A program made the position numbers and the translations under genes. Shown one piece after another: positions 31,281 through 39,689 of a stretch of 64,000 nt of DNA. The notes beneath the pieces were generated by a model, which did no database searches, had not been told where the DNA came from, and saw only the letters and a list, made by a program, of their open reading frames with translations. Source of the DNA: Mesorhizobium sp. B2-8-5 (GTDB taxonomy: Bacteria; Pseudomonadota; Alphaproteobacteria; Rhizobiales; Rhizobiaceae); contig NZ_CP083951.1 of NCBI RefSeq assembly GCF_006440675.2, forward strand, positions 4,931,501 to 4,995,500, given 5' to 3'. How positions within the stretch are numbered: position 1 is the first letter of the stretch; every line of letters starts with the position of its first letter.

Positions 31281-32188
31281 TTCTTGCTCTTGCCGACGGC
31301 CTTCAACAGGTTCGCCTTCAGCGGATTCTCAGGCGCGCCGCCGCCGGCGGCCGCCTTCCTGGCGGGTTTTACGGGTGCTTCCTCGGCCTTGCTCTTCGAC
31401 TTGGCCGGGGGCTTCGCCTGCTGCGAGAGGCTCGCTTTCAGCGCATCCATCAGGTTGATGACATTGCCGCGCTCGGGCGCCGCCGCGATGATCGGCTTGT
31501 GCCCTTTGAGCTTCTCGCGGATCATCGCCATCAGCGCCACCTCGTAGCGATCCTCGTAATTCTTCGGATCGAAGTGGGTTTCCTTCTGCTTGATCAGCGC
31601 CTCGGCCAGCTGCAGCATTTCCGCGTCTGGCTTGGCATCGGGGATGTTGCCGAAATATTCAGTGGTGCCGCGCACTTCGTTGGGGTTCCTCAAGGTGCAG
31701 ACGAACATGCCGTTCTCGCGCGCGCCTATCGTCACCACGCGCTCGCGGCTGGAAAGCACCAGGCGGGCGATGGCGACCTTGCCGGACTTGCGCATCGCCT
31801 CGCGCAGCACCGCGAAGGTTTCCTCGGCCATGGCGCCGTCAGGCGCCAGGTAATAGGGCGCGTCCTGGTAGATGACGTCGACCTCGCCCTCGTCGACGAA
31901 GGCCTCGATGTTCATCGTATGATTGGATTCGATCCTCACCGCATCGAGGTCGGCGTCGTCGATGATGATATATTGCTTGTCCTCATATTCGTAGCCGCGC
32001 ACTAAATCCGAACGCTCGACGAGGCCGAGCTCGGGATCGACCGGCTTCATATTGATGCGGTTATGCGTCTTCTTGTGCAACTGGTTGAACGAGATGCGCT
32101 CGCTCGCGCTGGTGGCCGGATAGAGCCGGACCGGACAGCTGACGAGACTGAGCTTGAGGTAACCTTTCCAACTTGCCCTGGGCGCCAT
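31277..32188 (-). CDS. ku: Ku protein of bacterial non-homologous end joining
   Basis: A 303-residue homodimeric DNA-end-binding protein. It has the N-terminal RASWKGYLKLSLVSCPVRLYPA, the KTHNRINMKP segment and the GYEYEDKQYIIIDDADLD pattern typical of prokaryotic Ku. The C-terminal tail (about 255-303) is Lys/Ala/Pro-rich, the basic tail that binds DNA and interacts with LigD in several species. Ku loads on double-strand breaks and recruits LigD. It is first of a two-gene unit with the TPR gene; ligD lies 337 bases upstream with its own promoter region and same strand. Confidence 0.95.
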   Translation of the reverse strand: MAPRASWKGYLKLSLVSCPVRLYPATSASERISFNQLHKKTHNRINMKPVDPELGLVERSDLVRGYEYEDKQYIIIDDADLDAVRIESNHTMNIEAFVDEGEVDVIYQDAPYYLAPDGAMAEETFAVLREAMRKSGKVAIARLVLSSRERVVTIGARENGMFVCTLRNPNEVRGTTEYFGNIPDAKPDAEMLQLAEALIKQKETHFDPKNYEDRYEVALMAMIREKLKGHKPIIAAAPERGNVINLMDALKASLSQQAKPPAKSKSKAEEAPVKPARKAAAGGGAPENPLKANLLKAVGKSKK

Positions 32189-32226
32189 GATGAACTCCTA
32201 CGCGGCCATGCACTGACACTATGTTG

Positions 32227-32274
32227 GAGCATGGTCTTGTCCAAAAACCGGTTCCCACGTTTTGGACCATGCTC
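32227..32274. repeat. Inverted repeat GAGCATGGTC/GACCATGCTC
   Basis: In the 337-base gap between ligD and ku. Arms GAGCATGGTC with CCAAAA and TTTTGG with GACCATGCTC, around AACCGGTTCCCACG. This element style is frequent in Mesorhizobium genomes, from memory. Confidence 0.75.
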
Positions 32275-32457
32275 TTTGCAGCGCTTCGTCCGTAGGACGA
32301 ACAGCGCCGTGGAAATCCTACACCGACCTTTGATCGTAGCGGTAAAACCCTAGCGAAGTGTTTTCGGGCGGAGTTGCGACGGAGGATAGTTCAAATTGTA
32401 TCGAGCGTCGATGGAGAGGAATTGAGACGCCGGCGATTGGCTGAAGGCCTCGACATT

Positions 32458-32515
32458 TCGTCGTTCTAGGGCGGAGCAAGGAGCGAAGGCACGCGCGCAG
32501 ACCCTAGAACGACGA
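32458..32515. repeat. Inverted family-2 repeat
   Basis: Perfect 14-base arms TCGTCGTTCTAGGG (32458-32471) and CCCTAGAACGACGA (32502-32515) around GGAGCAAGGAGCGAAGG...CGCGCGCAGA. The inner part is the reverse complement of that at 29229-29276. Confidence 0.8.
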
Positions 32516-32525
32516 TGCCGAGAGG

Positions 32526-35021
32526 CTACAGCCCATTCTCCACCACCGGCAAATCCCTGGCCGCCTCATCGATCTCCGCCCAGGGATCGCCGGACGTCTC
32601 CAGGAGCCCCGGCAGCGAGGCGTAGTTCAGGTCCTCCGGCGCGTCGATCGTTTCCAGGTCGGTCCAGCTTACCGGAGTCGAGGCCGGCAGGTTGGTGCGG
32701 GCGCGCAGCGAGTAAGGCGCGGCCGAGGTGTGGCCGCGGGCGTTGCGGTGGAAGTCGATGAAGATGCGCTTCTTGCGGTTTTCCTTGCCCATCGTGGTGG
32801 TGAAGGTGTCGGGCGCGCTCGCGGCCAGCAAAGTCGAAATGGCGCTGCTCACCTGGTGCAGTTTCTTCCAGTTCTGCTTGCGCGTCACCGGTACGGTGAT
32901 GTGGATACCCTTGCCGCCGGAGGTTTTCGCGAAAGGCACCAGGCCAAGGCTCTCCAGCCCGCCCTTGATGTGGACCGCCGCCTCCACCACCTCGCGCCAG
33001 GAAATCCCCTCGCCGGGGTCGAGGTCGAAGACGATCTGGTCGGGCTTGTCGAGTTTTGACCGGTGCGTGCCCCAGGTGTGGAATTCCACCACGCCGAACT
33101 GCGCCAGCGCCAGATAGCCCTTGGCGTCCTCGACCGAGAGATAGGTTTTCGTCTCGCCTTCCGAATTGCTGCTCTCGAACACCGCCACCGAAGGCGGCAT
33201 GCCGGTGAAGGCGTGGCGCTGAAAGAAGCAATCCTGCGGCCGCCCTGTCGGGCAGCGCACCAGCGAGACCGGACGGCCGATGATGTGCGGCAGCATGAAA
33301 TCGCCGACCAGCGCGTAATAGACGGCGATGTCGAGCTTGGTCGGCCCGGTCTTGCCGAACAGCCGCCGTTCCGGATTGGTCACCCAGATGGTGGCAAGAT
33401 CGGACTCGGCGATCAGCCGCTTGCGCTTGACCGGCACCGGCGTGGTGAGCCCGCCGATATCGCGCAGGCCGCGAAAGACCCCGTGGCGCAGCGAATTGTC
33501 GGCGGTGCGGTTGGCATAGTGGATGCGGGCCGACAGCAGCGGCTTCACCCAGTGCATCTCGCGCATGATCTCGCGCGGCGCGCCTTCGGGCGGCGTAGCG
33601 CCGGCGGTCAGCCGTTCCAGCCGGGCGAGGAGATCCCGTGCCATATCGCTGTCGAAGCCGGTGCCAACCTTGCCGCGATAGTGCAGTTCGCCATTCTCGA
33701 ATTCGGCCATGCCCAGCGCCGCCAACCCTTCAGCCCGGTCGGAAACGGTGTAGCCGGCGATGACGAAGTCGCCTTTCTCTTGCGCCTTCACCTTGGTCCA
33801 GCTCTTGGTGCGGCCGCTTTGGTAGATGGCGTCGGCGCGTTTGGAAACGACGCCTTCCAGCCCGAGTTCCGTCGCTTGCTGGTAGAGCCCGCGGCCGTCG
33901 CCCTCGACATGGTCGCTATACTGGATGGCGGCGTTGGCGGCCTGGCCGGCGAGCAGTTCGGCAAGCAGGGCCTTGCGCTTTTGCAGCGGCGCCTTGCGCA
34001 GGTCCCAGCCGTCGAGGTGAAGCAGGTCGAAGGCGTAGAAATGCAGTTTCGAGCCGGCGCCCTCGGCCAGCGCGTCCTGCAGCAGCGCGAAGCGCGAGAT
34101 GCCCTTGTCGTCGAGCACCATGATCTCGCCGTCGATGATTGCCCGGCTGACCGGCAGCCGCGAAAAGGCCTGCGGGAGATCGCCATAGCGTTTCGTCCAG
34201 TCGATGCCCGCGCGGGTCATCAATCTCACCGTTCCATCCACCACATGCGCCATGGTGCGGTAGCCGTCGAATTTTATCTCGTGCAGCCAGAGCTCGCCGG
34301 TGCGCCCGGCGGGATCATCGCCGCCCGGCGGTTTCGGCACCTGCGTGGCGAGCTGCGGCTCGACGCGGCTTGGCGGGTCGCCTCTCACAGCGCCGGGCAG
34401 CGCGCCGGGCTTCAGCGAACCGGCTTTCGGCGGCAAGCGCGGCGGTTTCTTCACGGCGACCAGTTCCTCGATGTGCCGTCCCGATTTCACGCTTTCCGGC
34501 CGCGCTTCGAGGATGTCGAGCTTGGAATCGGCAGCGAGATCGCGCTCCTTGAAGAGCAGCCAGTTCTTCTTGTTCTCATCCTCGCCGGGCTTGGGCTTCA
34601 GCCGCGTCAGCATCCAGCCGCCATTGAGCTTCTCGCCGGCAAGGCGGAACTTGAAGGCGCCGGTCTTGAGGCTCTTCTCGACATCTTCCATCGGCGCCCA
34701 GGTGCCGGTGTCCCAGACGATCATCGGCCCACCGCCATATTCGCCCTCGGGGATGACGCCCTCGAAGTCGATATATTCGATCGGATGGTCCTCGGTCTCG
34801 ACGGCGAGACGCTTGTCGGCCGGGTTGAGCGAAGGACCGCGCGGGACCGCCCAGCTTTTTAGCACGCCGCCGACTTCCAGGCGAAGATCGTAGTGGTCGG
34901 CCGTGGCGTGGTGCTTGTGGACGACGAAGCGGTTGCCCTCTCCGCCCGCGAGGCTGCCCGCCGGCTCGGGCGTGCGGGAGAATTCGCGCTTGGCGCGGTA
35001 GGGTTTGAGGTTGGCGGCCAT
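32526..35021 (-). CDS. ligD: Multidomain ATP-dependent DNA ligase LigD
   Basis: An 831-residue NHEJ enzyme with the order phosphoesterase, ligase, polymerase. Residues about 20-160 carry HKHHATADHYDLRLE and SWAVPRGPS for the 3'-phosphoesterase. The ligase domain (about 240-520) has the adenylation lysine in LHEIKFDGYRTM, then IIDGEIMV and GLEGVVSKR. The C-terminal polymerase/primase (about 560-831) has the FDLDPGEG metal motif and SGGKGIHI, with RTNLPASTPVSW near the end. It extends and seals broken DNA ends with Ku. Domain order as in Pseudomonas and rhizobial LigD. The start is just downstream of family-1 repeats. Confidence 0.95.
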   Translation of the reverse strand: MAANLKPYRAKREFSRTPEPAGSLAGGEGNRFVVHKHHATADHYDLRLEVGGVLKSWAVPRGPSLNPADKRLAVETEDHPIEYIDFEGVIPEGEYGGGPMIVWDTGTWAPMEDVEKSLKTGAFKFRLAGEKLNGGWMLTRLKPKPGEDENKKNWLLFKERDLAADSKLDILEARPESVKSGRHIEELVAVKKPPRLPPKAGSLKPGALPGAVRGDPPSRVEPQLATQVPKPPGGDDPAGRTGELWLHEIKFDGYRTMAHVVDGTVRLMTRAGIDWTKRYGDLPQAFSRLPVSRAIIDGEIMVLDDKGISRFALLQDALAEGAGSKLHFYAFDLLHLDGWDLRKAPLQKRKALLAELLAGQAANAAIQYSDHVEGDGRGLYQQATELGLEGVVSKRADAIYQSGRTKSWTKVKAQEKGDFVIAGYTVSDRAEGLAALGMAEFENGELHYRGKVGTGFDSDMARDLLARLERLTAGATPPEGAPREIMREMHWVKPLLSARIHYANRTADNSLRHGVFRGLRDIGGLTTPVPVKRKRLIAESDLATIWVTNPERRLFGKTGPTKLDIAVYYALVGDFMLPHIIGRPVSLVRCPTGRPQDCFFQRHAFTGMPPSVAVFESSNSEGETKTYLSVEDAKGYLALAQFGVVEFHTWGTHRSKLDKPDQIVFDLDPGEGISWREVVEAAVHIKGGLESLGLVPFAKTSGGKGIHITVPVTRKQNWKKLHQVSSAISTLLAASAPDTFTTTMGKENRKKRIFIDFHRNARGHTSAAPYSLRARTNLPASTPVSWTDLETIDAPEDLNYASLPGLLETSGDPWAEIDEAARDLPVVENGL

Positions 35022-35072
35022 GGGTCAGGCGGGAGGGATGGCAAGCTCGCCTTGCCGGCGCCGCGTTCCGTC

Positions 35073-35235
35073 GCTCTCCCCTCTGTCCTGCCGGACATCT
35101 CGCCCGCAAGGGAGGAGATTGGCAGCTTGGCTGCCGGCGCCTCTTCTGCAGCGTTGGCGATTGGCGAAAGCGGTGATGACATCTGATCTCCCCCCTTGCG
35201 GGCGAGATGTCCGGCAGGACAGAGGGGGATGCTGT
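35073..35235. repeat. Two inverted family-1 repeats
   Basis: Left: CTCTGTCCTGCCGGACATCT then CGCCCGCAAGGGAGGAGATT. Right: GATCTCCCCCCTTGCGGGCG, GATGTCCGGCAGGACAGAGG. They face each other, as at 29956, and can form a cruciform just upstream of ligD. Confidence 0.8.
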
Positions 35236-35286
35236 CCCGCCAGCATTTCGGATTTTCCTACATCGCGGCGGAGCAAGGGAACTGGA

Positions 35287-35511
35287 TCAATCGTCAATCG
35301 CCGGCGTCAGTTCCAGCTCGGCCGGCGTCAGCCCCTGCCGCAATTGGCTCAGCCGGAACTCGTCGACCCAGTAGGCCTCGCCGTCGACCAGCACGCGGGC
35401 GCTGTAGGAACCGCCGGAAAAACGCTGCGCGGTGACATAGACCCTGTGGCGGTCGAGCGCGGTCTTCACCGCGGCGCGGCGGGACTTTTCTCTGGCGACA
35501 GGACTGACCAT
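35287..35511 (-). CDS. Small conserved-looking hypothetical protein
   Basis: A 74-residue cytoplasmic protein. It starts basic (VAREKSRRAAVKTALDRHR) and has a beta-like centre (VYVTAQRFSGGSYSARVLVDGEAYWVDEFRLSQLRQGLTP) ending acidic. No family is recognised. The start at 35511 follows GTGAGG; the longer frame to 35574 enters unlikely sequence. Its place upstream of ligD on the same strand may mean nothing, since two repeats intervene. Confidence 0.55.
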   Translation of the reverse strand: MVSPVAREKSRRAAVKTALDRHRVYVTAQRFSGGSYSARVLVDGEAYWVDEFRLSQLRQGLTPAELELTPAIDD

Positions 35512-35606
35512 GGCCTCACTCGAACACGCCGCCGCTGGAGATGCGGCCGCCCATAAACATGGCGGAGAGCTCAATATGAGTCAATTTGCCGGACGCAGGC
35601 TGCCGT

Positions 35607-36836
35607 TCACCGCGGCGCCCGCAGTCGCCGCCAGCGCTGCATGAACTCCTGCGCGACCTTGAACAGGCGCGGGTTGTCACGCACGAAAGCCACGCCCCGG
35701 CCGCGGTATTTGATGGCCTCGCTCGCCGCCACGCCCTTCAGTGTAATGCCATAGCAAAGTTCGGACAGAACCGACTTCACCGCGCCCATATGTTCCTTGT
35801 AGCTCTGGTTGCCGACCGACAGGTCGAAATAGTCGAAGCCGGCGCCGCGCCCCCATCGGATCAGCTCGCCCATGATGCAGAGCCCGGGCGAAACATTGGG
35901 CACCGCGCCCTGGTCGATCGCGATCAGAAGCGCATGCAAGGTGCCCAGATGAGCCGCCAGGTACTGGACCGCGACCATGACCTCGCCGGCGCGCAGGCCG
36001 AAGATCCGCACCGAACCGTCCGTCAGGCCGCGATGCGCGGCTTCGCGGTAGAAATCGACCACCGGCGGCTGCGCGAGCAGATCGAACCGGCCGAGCTCGC
36101 GAAAACGGCTGAGCCGCATCTCGACCAGCTTGCCGAAGATGGAGTCCACAAGGGCCGGCGTGTCGGCCTCGACCAGGGCCAGGCCGCCATTGCGATCGAG
36201 CCGACGCAAGTCCTTGTTGAGCGCCTTGACGAAGGACGGTCGGCAGATGCGCTTGACGACGGTTTCGGCGTCGCCGTCCATGGCGATGCCGTAGTGCGAG
36301 TGGATGGAATCGCGCGCCGGCGCAAGCAGCGCCAGGGGATTGGCGACACCGCCGACCTCCTTCGGGATACCGACGATGTGGATGCGGTCGGCCGGCGGCA
36401 GCACGGAAAGCACAGCCGTCCAGGCAGCCTCGGCGGATTGCCTGGTCCACGGCGTCGCGTCGGCGAGCAAAGGCGCGGAATAGTCGCACACGCCGCAGCT
36501 CAGCCACTCGATCACCCAATGGTGGAATGCGCGGCGGCGCATCAGCGGCACAAGCATCCTCGGCTCGCCCGTGGCGGCGTCCCTCACCTCGACGATGGCG
36601 AGATCGGCTTTTTGCGGCACGAGCCCTTCGACGATCCCTTCGGCCCAGGCGAAATGCTGGTGGCCGGTGCACACGCCCTCTGTCTCGAGACGCAGCCAGA
36701 GCGGTTTGACCGCTTCGAGACTGGTGTGCAGTTGCGCCACGTAAGCGCCGCTGGCGGCGCCGGCGGCGTGCGGTGCGGCCTCATCGTCGGCCAAGCCGGT
36801 CGTCATTGCGGCCATCGGCATTGCCTGGCTTACCAC
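35607..36836 (-). CDS. GNAT acyltransferase of the CelD/BcsL type (polysaccharide cluster)
   Basis: A 409-residue protein with the double-GNAT layout of CelD-like acyltransferases: LWLRLETEGVCTGHQHFAW near residue 47, a central FVKALNKDLRRLDRNGG helix and the C-terminal YFDLSVGNQSYKEHMGAVKS, the acyl-CoA-related motif. Members decorate cell-surface polysaccharides with acyl or amino-acyl groups. GTG at 36836 is chosen because AGGAGA lies 5 bases before it; in-frame alternatives sit further downstream. Last gene of a three-gene leftward operon with the flippase and glycosyltransferase. Confidence 0.78.
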   Translation of the reverse strand: MVSQAMPMAAMTTGLADDEAAPHAAGAASGAYVAQLHTSLEAVKPLWLRLETEGVCTGHQHFAWAEGIVEGLVPQKADLAIVEVRDAATGEPRMLVPLMRRRAFHHWVIEWLSCGVCDYSAPLLADATPWTRQSAEAAWTAVLSVLPPADRIHIVGIPKEVGGVANPLALLAPARDSIHSHYGIAMDGDAETVVKRICRPSFVKALNKDLRRLDRNGGLALVEADTPALVDSIFGKLVEMRLSRFRELGRFDLLAQPPVVDFYREAAHRGLTDGSVRIFGLRAGEVMVAVQYLAAHLGTLHALLIAIDQGAVPNVSPGLCIMGELIRWGRGAGFDYFDLSVGNQSYKEHMGAVKSVLSELCYGITLKGVAASEAIKYRGRGVAFVRDNPRLFKVAQEFMQRWRRLRAPR

Positions 36837-36845
36837 ATCATTCTC

Positions 36846-38153
36846 CTATCGTCTCTGCACTGCCAGCGTGGCCGCGCGGCGCCAGGCGCCGAACACGCTG
36901 GGGCGCTGCTCGTTCGGGTGCTTGGAGTTCCACATACGGTGAGCAGCGAAATACCATGAGGCCACGAGCACGAAGGTCTCGGAGACCGCGGCGCCCGCCA
37001 GCGACCATGTCGACGGCGCGATGGCCAGCAGAATCCCGATCGTCGCCAGCCCGACGATCGCGCCGGCCATGGTGATGAATGCGACGATGCGGAAATCGCC
37101 GAGGATCTCGAGGACCACGCGCGGCATGACATAGGCCATAATCGGTACATAATTGGCGATGGCGAAAAGCCCGATCAGCCCGACCGAGGCATGCTGCAGG
37201 GCCTGGGATTTGATCATCGGCAAGATGAACAGGATGCCGCAACCATAGGCCAGGCTGCCAAGCCCCATGACGAGCGCCCAGATCTTGGCCTGCGTCCACA
37301 CGCGGTCGAACTCCTTGTTGCGCACCAGCTTTGCGAGTTCCGGCTGCGTCATGTTCGAGAAGGCAAGGCTGGAGATGCGCAGCGGCGCAAACAGCACCAG
37401 CACCGCCGCCAGCGGCGCGTAAGCCGCGGGTCCGGCGATGCCGGCGACCAGCAGGGCCAGGCATTGCCCCTGGATGTTGGTGGTGGTGGCGCTGAACCCC
37501 GACCAGCAAAGCTGCGGCCAGAGCTTTGCATAGCGCCGCAAGGTCGGGGCCCGGAAGGAGATACGCAGCCTGCGGCGCGCCAGCCTCACCAGCACGGCGA
37601 TGCCGACCATATTGGCCGCGGTAAGCGCGTAGAAGGTGGCCTGAAGCGCGTCCGCGAAGAACCAGATCGCCGCTCCTGCGAGCACTATGCCCGCGATCGT
37701 GAACACGGCGTCGCTGATGGAGACGACGAGCTGCATGCGGCGCGCGAAGAAGGCGGTGCGCATATGGCTGCGCAGCGACCAGGCTCCGACGAAGCAGGCG
37801 GCGCCGATGCCGCTCGGGTCGCCCAGGAGGCGCATCAGCAGCCCGGTGCCCAATGCCATCAGCAGCGCCACCACCAGCGCCGCCGATCCGAAGGTCACGT
37901 CGTAGGCGTCGACGCCGGCGCTGTTGGCGCTTTTGCTCATCCATATTGTGGCGGGAACGGCGGTGAGCGAGCGGATATAGGACAAGCCGACGCCGCCCAT
38001 CACCATGGCCAGCGCGAAGAGCCCGTAACCTTCGGCCGACAAAAGATGCAACAGCGCGATGTTGAGGGCGAAATGGAAGCCGCTCTGCATCGCCTCGCCG
38101 CCGATCATCAGCATGAGGCGCCGCACCAGATGGGCCGGGAAGGTGAACTTCAC
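36846..38153 (-). CDS. Wzx-like polysaccharide flippase
   Basis: A 435-residue membrane protein with about 12-14 hydrophobic helices (for example ALNIALLHLLSAEGYGLFAL, LVVALLMALGTGLLMRLL, YGCGILFILPMIKS). The start FTFPAHLVRRLMLMIGGEAM and the overall hydrophobicity match MOP-superfamily exporters that flip lipid-linked oligosaccharide units across the inner membrane. The GTG start overlaps the glycosyltransferase stop by four bases (GTGA), so translation is coupled. With the glycosyltransferase and CelD-type enzyme it forms the left arm of the EPS locus. Confidence 0.85.
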   Translation of the reverse strand: MKFTFPAHLVRRLMLMIGGEAMQSGFHFALNIALLHLLSAEGYGLFALAMVMGGVGLSYIRSLTAVPATIWMSKSANSAGVDAYDVTFGSAALVVALLMALGTGLLMRLLGDPSGIGAACFVGAWSLRSHMRTAFFARRMQLVVSISDAVFTIAGIVLAGAAIWFFADALQATFYALTAANMVGIAVLVRLARRRLRISFRAPTLRRYAKLWPQLCWSGFSATTTNIQGQCLALLVAGIAGPAAYAPLAAVLVLFAPLRISSLAFSNMTQPELAKLVRNKEFDRVWTQAKIWALVMGLGSLAYGCGILFILPMIKSQALQHASVGLIGLFAIANYVPIMAYVMPRVVLEILGDFRIVAFITMAGAIVGLATIGILLAIAPSTWSLAGAAVSETFVLVASWYFAAHRMWNSKHPNEQRPSVFGAWRRAATLAVQRR

Positions 38154-39334
38154 GGGCTCGTCTCCGCCTCGCGGGCGACACGCGCCCGCCCCTGCCGCGG
38201 CGGCGTCGCCTTAAGCTTGTCGGCCACGATCGCCACGATCGCGGCGGCGGCGATCGGCTCGCTGAAGACCGCCTCATAGCGCGCGCGACCGGCGGCGGCG
38301 AAGTCGCGCCACAGATCCGGCCGCAGGATGATTTCGCCGAGCTTGCCGGCAAGGGCGGCTGAGTTGCCCGGCGGCACATGCCAGCCGGTCTCGCTATCGG
38401 CCACCACTTCCACCAGCCCGCCGATCGCCGACACCAGAGGCGGCCGTCCCCAGCCCATCGCCTCGATGGCGACGCGGCCGAGCGACTCCGGGCGGCGCGA
38501 CGGCACCGCGACGATGTCGGCCCAGCGATAATGGTCGGCGGGGTCGGAGACGAAAGGCAGCACCTCGACATGCCCGGTCAGCCCCATGCGCCCGACCAGT
38601 TCAGCCAACGCCTGCTCGCGTTCGATGCTCTCGAAGGCACCGCCCACCAGGCGGACCTCGACGCGGTCGCGCAATTCGGCGGGAAGCGAGGCGACGGCAT
38701 CAAGCAGCACCTCCTGCCCCTTGATACGGTTGACGCGGCCAAGCAGCAGGACCTTGAGCGGGCGGCTGCCATCATAGGTCACCGGCAGGGCCGCGGCGGG
38801 ACCGGCAACGCCGTTGTAGACGACATGTGTGCGCCGCCCCTTGGCATCGAGGGCCGGCGGATCGCCGAAGGTGGCGCGCGTTGCGCGCGAGTTGAAGATC
38901 AGATCCGCCTTGCTCCAGCTCATCAGCGCGACAAGCACCTTGCGCAGGACGCCTTCCGGGATCTCGTGGATGTGCAGCAGCGCCTTGCGCGGCAGGAGCC
39001 GCGCGGCCAGCGCATAGTCGGCGATGATCGAGGTGTTGATATAGGTCAGGTCGTTGTCGCGCATGCGCCGCCAGGCGCGCCAGAGCGCCGCCGGCAGCCG
39101 CGCCATCTCAATGGTGGCGAGCTTGAGCATCGCCTGGCGCCGGAGCACCCAGAGCGGTTCGAACACGATGCGGCTGGCATGCGGCTTGAGGATATCGACG
39201 ATCGGCCCCTCGCGCGGCAGCACGACCTCGATCTCGGCGGCCGGAAACGCGGCGCGCAGCGCAGCCACGCTCTCCGCGAAGCTGCGGTCCGAACCATAGA
39301 GCTCGTAGCCCTGATGAACGCAGGCGATGCGCAT
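38150..39334 (-). CDS. Family 4 glycosyltransferase
   Basis: A 394-residue GT-B enzyme. The N-terminal RIACVHQGYELYGSDRSFAESV is the acceptor-side Rossmann start; the C-terminal donor-binding half has VLLLGRVNRIKGQEVLLDAV, HYRWADIVAVPSRRPESLGRVAIEAMGWG with the E-x7-E motif, and GWHVPPGNSAALA. It adds a sugar from a nucleotide donor to a growing repeat unit. The ATG at 39334 has GGAAAAG just before it and starts at the family beginning; the GTG five codons upstream lacks such a site. First gene of the left EPS operon. Confidence 0.88.
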   Translation of the reverse strand: MRIACVHQGYELYGSDRSFAESVAALRAAFPAAEIEVVLPREGPIVDILKPHASRIVFEPLWVLRRQAMLKLATIEMARLPAALWRAWRRMRDNDLTYINTSIIADYALAARLLPRKALLHIHEIPEGVLRKVLVALMSWSKADLIFNSRATRATFGDPPALDAKGRRTHVVYNGVAGPAAALPVTYDGSRPLKVLLLGRVNRIKGQEVLLDAVASLPAELRDRVEVRLVGGAFESIEREQALAELVGRMGLTGHVEVLPFVSDPADHYRWADIVAVPSRRPESLGRVAIEAMGWGRPPLVSAIGGLVEVVADSETGWHVPPGNSAALAGKLGEIILRPDLWRDFAAAGRARYEAVFSEPIAAAAIVAIVADKLKATPPRQGRARVAREAETSP

Positions 39335-39453
39335 CGCTATCTTTTCCACCTTGCACCCCGGGTCCGCTCAGCACCGGACCCTTCAAGCGCGGAAGGAACT
39401 TCATGCCAAATCCGCACGCCGCCTTACCCAGCGGTGGCCACTGCAGGCCCGGG

Positions 39454-39469
39454 AGCAAGGATCATGCCG
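39454..39469 (-). promoter_or_regulatory. Weak sigma-54-like promoter facing the left EPS operon
   Basis: On the minus strand CGGCATGATCCTTGCT keeps the invariant GG (-24) and GC (-12) with correct spacing but has two changes in the -24 element. It lies about 120 bases before the glycosyltransferase start. Suggestive only. Confidence 0.35.
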
Positions 39470-39618
39470 GGTCTTGAACGCCCTGCTGCGACCCAGGAAC
39501 CCGGCCGTGCCCCGTATCGATACAGATACGTCGCGAAAGTTGACCGATAATGAAGCAAGCCATGCGTTCTGAAGAGAAATTTTACACCTTCATGTGAATA
39601 TTCGCCCTGGGGGTACCC

Positions 39619-39634
39619 TGGCACGGAAGTTGCT
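39619..39634 (+). promoter_or_regulatory. Sigma-54 (RpoN) promoter of the right EPS arm
   Basis: TGGCACG-GAAG-TTGCT is a complete match to the RpoN consensus TGGCACG-N4-TTGCW. It lies 56 bases before the TTG start of the glycosyltransferase at 39690 in the 355-base divergent region 39335-39689. A perfect palindrome GTATCGATAC lies at 39514-39523, about 96 bases further up, a typical place for an enhancer-binding activator. No other gene is seen in the region. Confidence 0.88.
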
Positions 39635-39689
39635 GGGCGTGTCATTGATTTAACAACAACCATGACCGGACCCCGGGGAATCCTTTATT

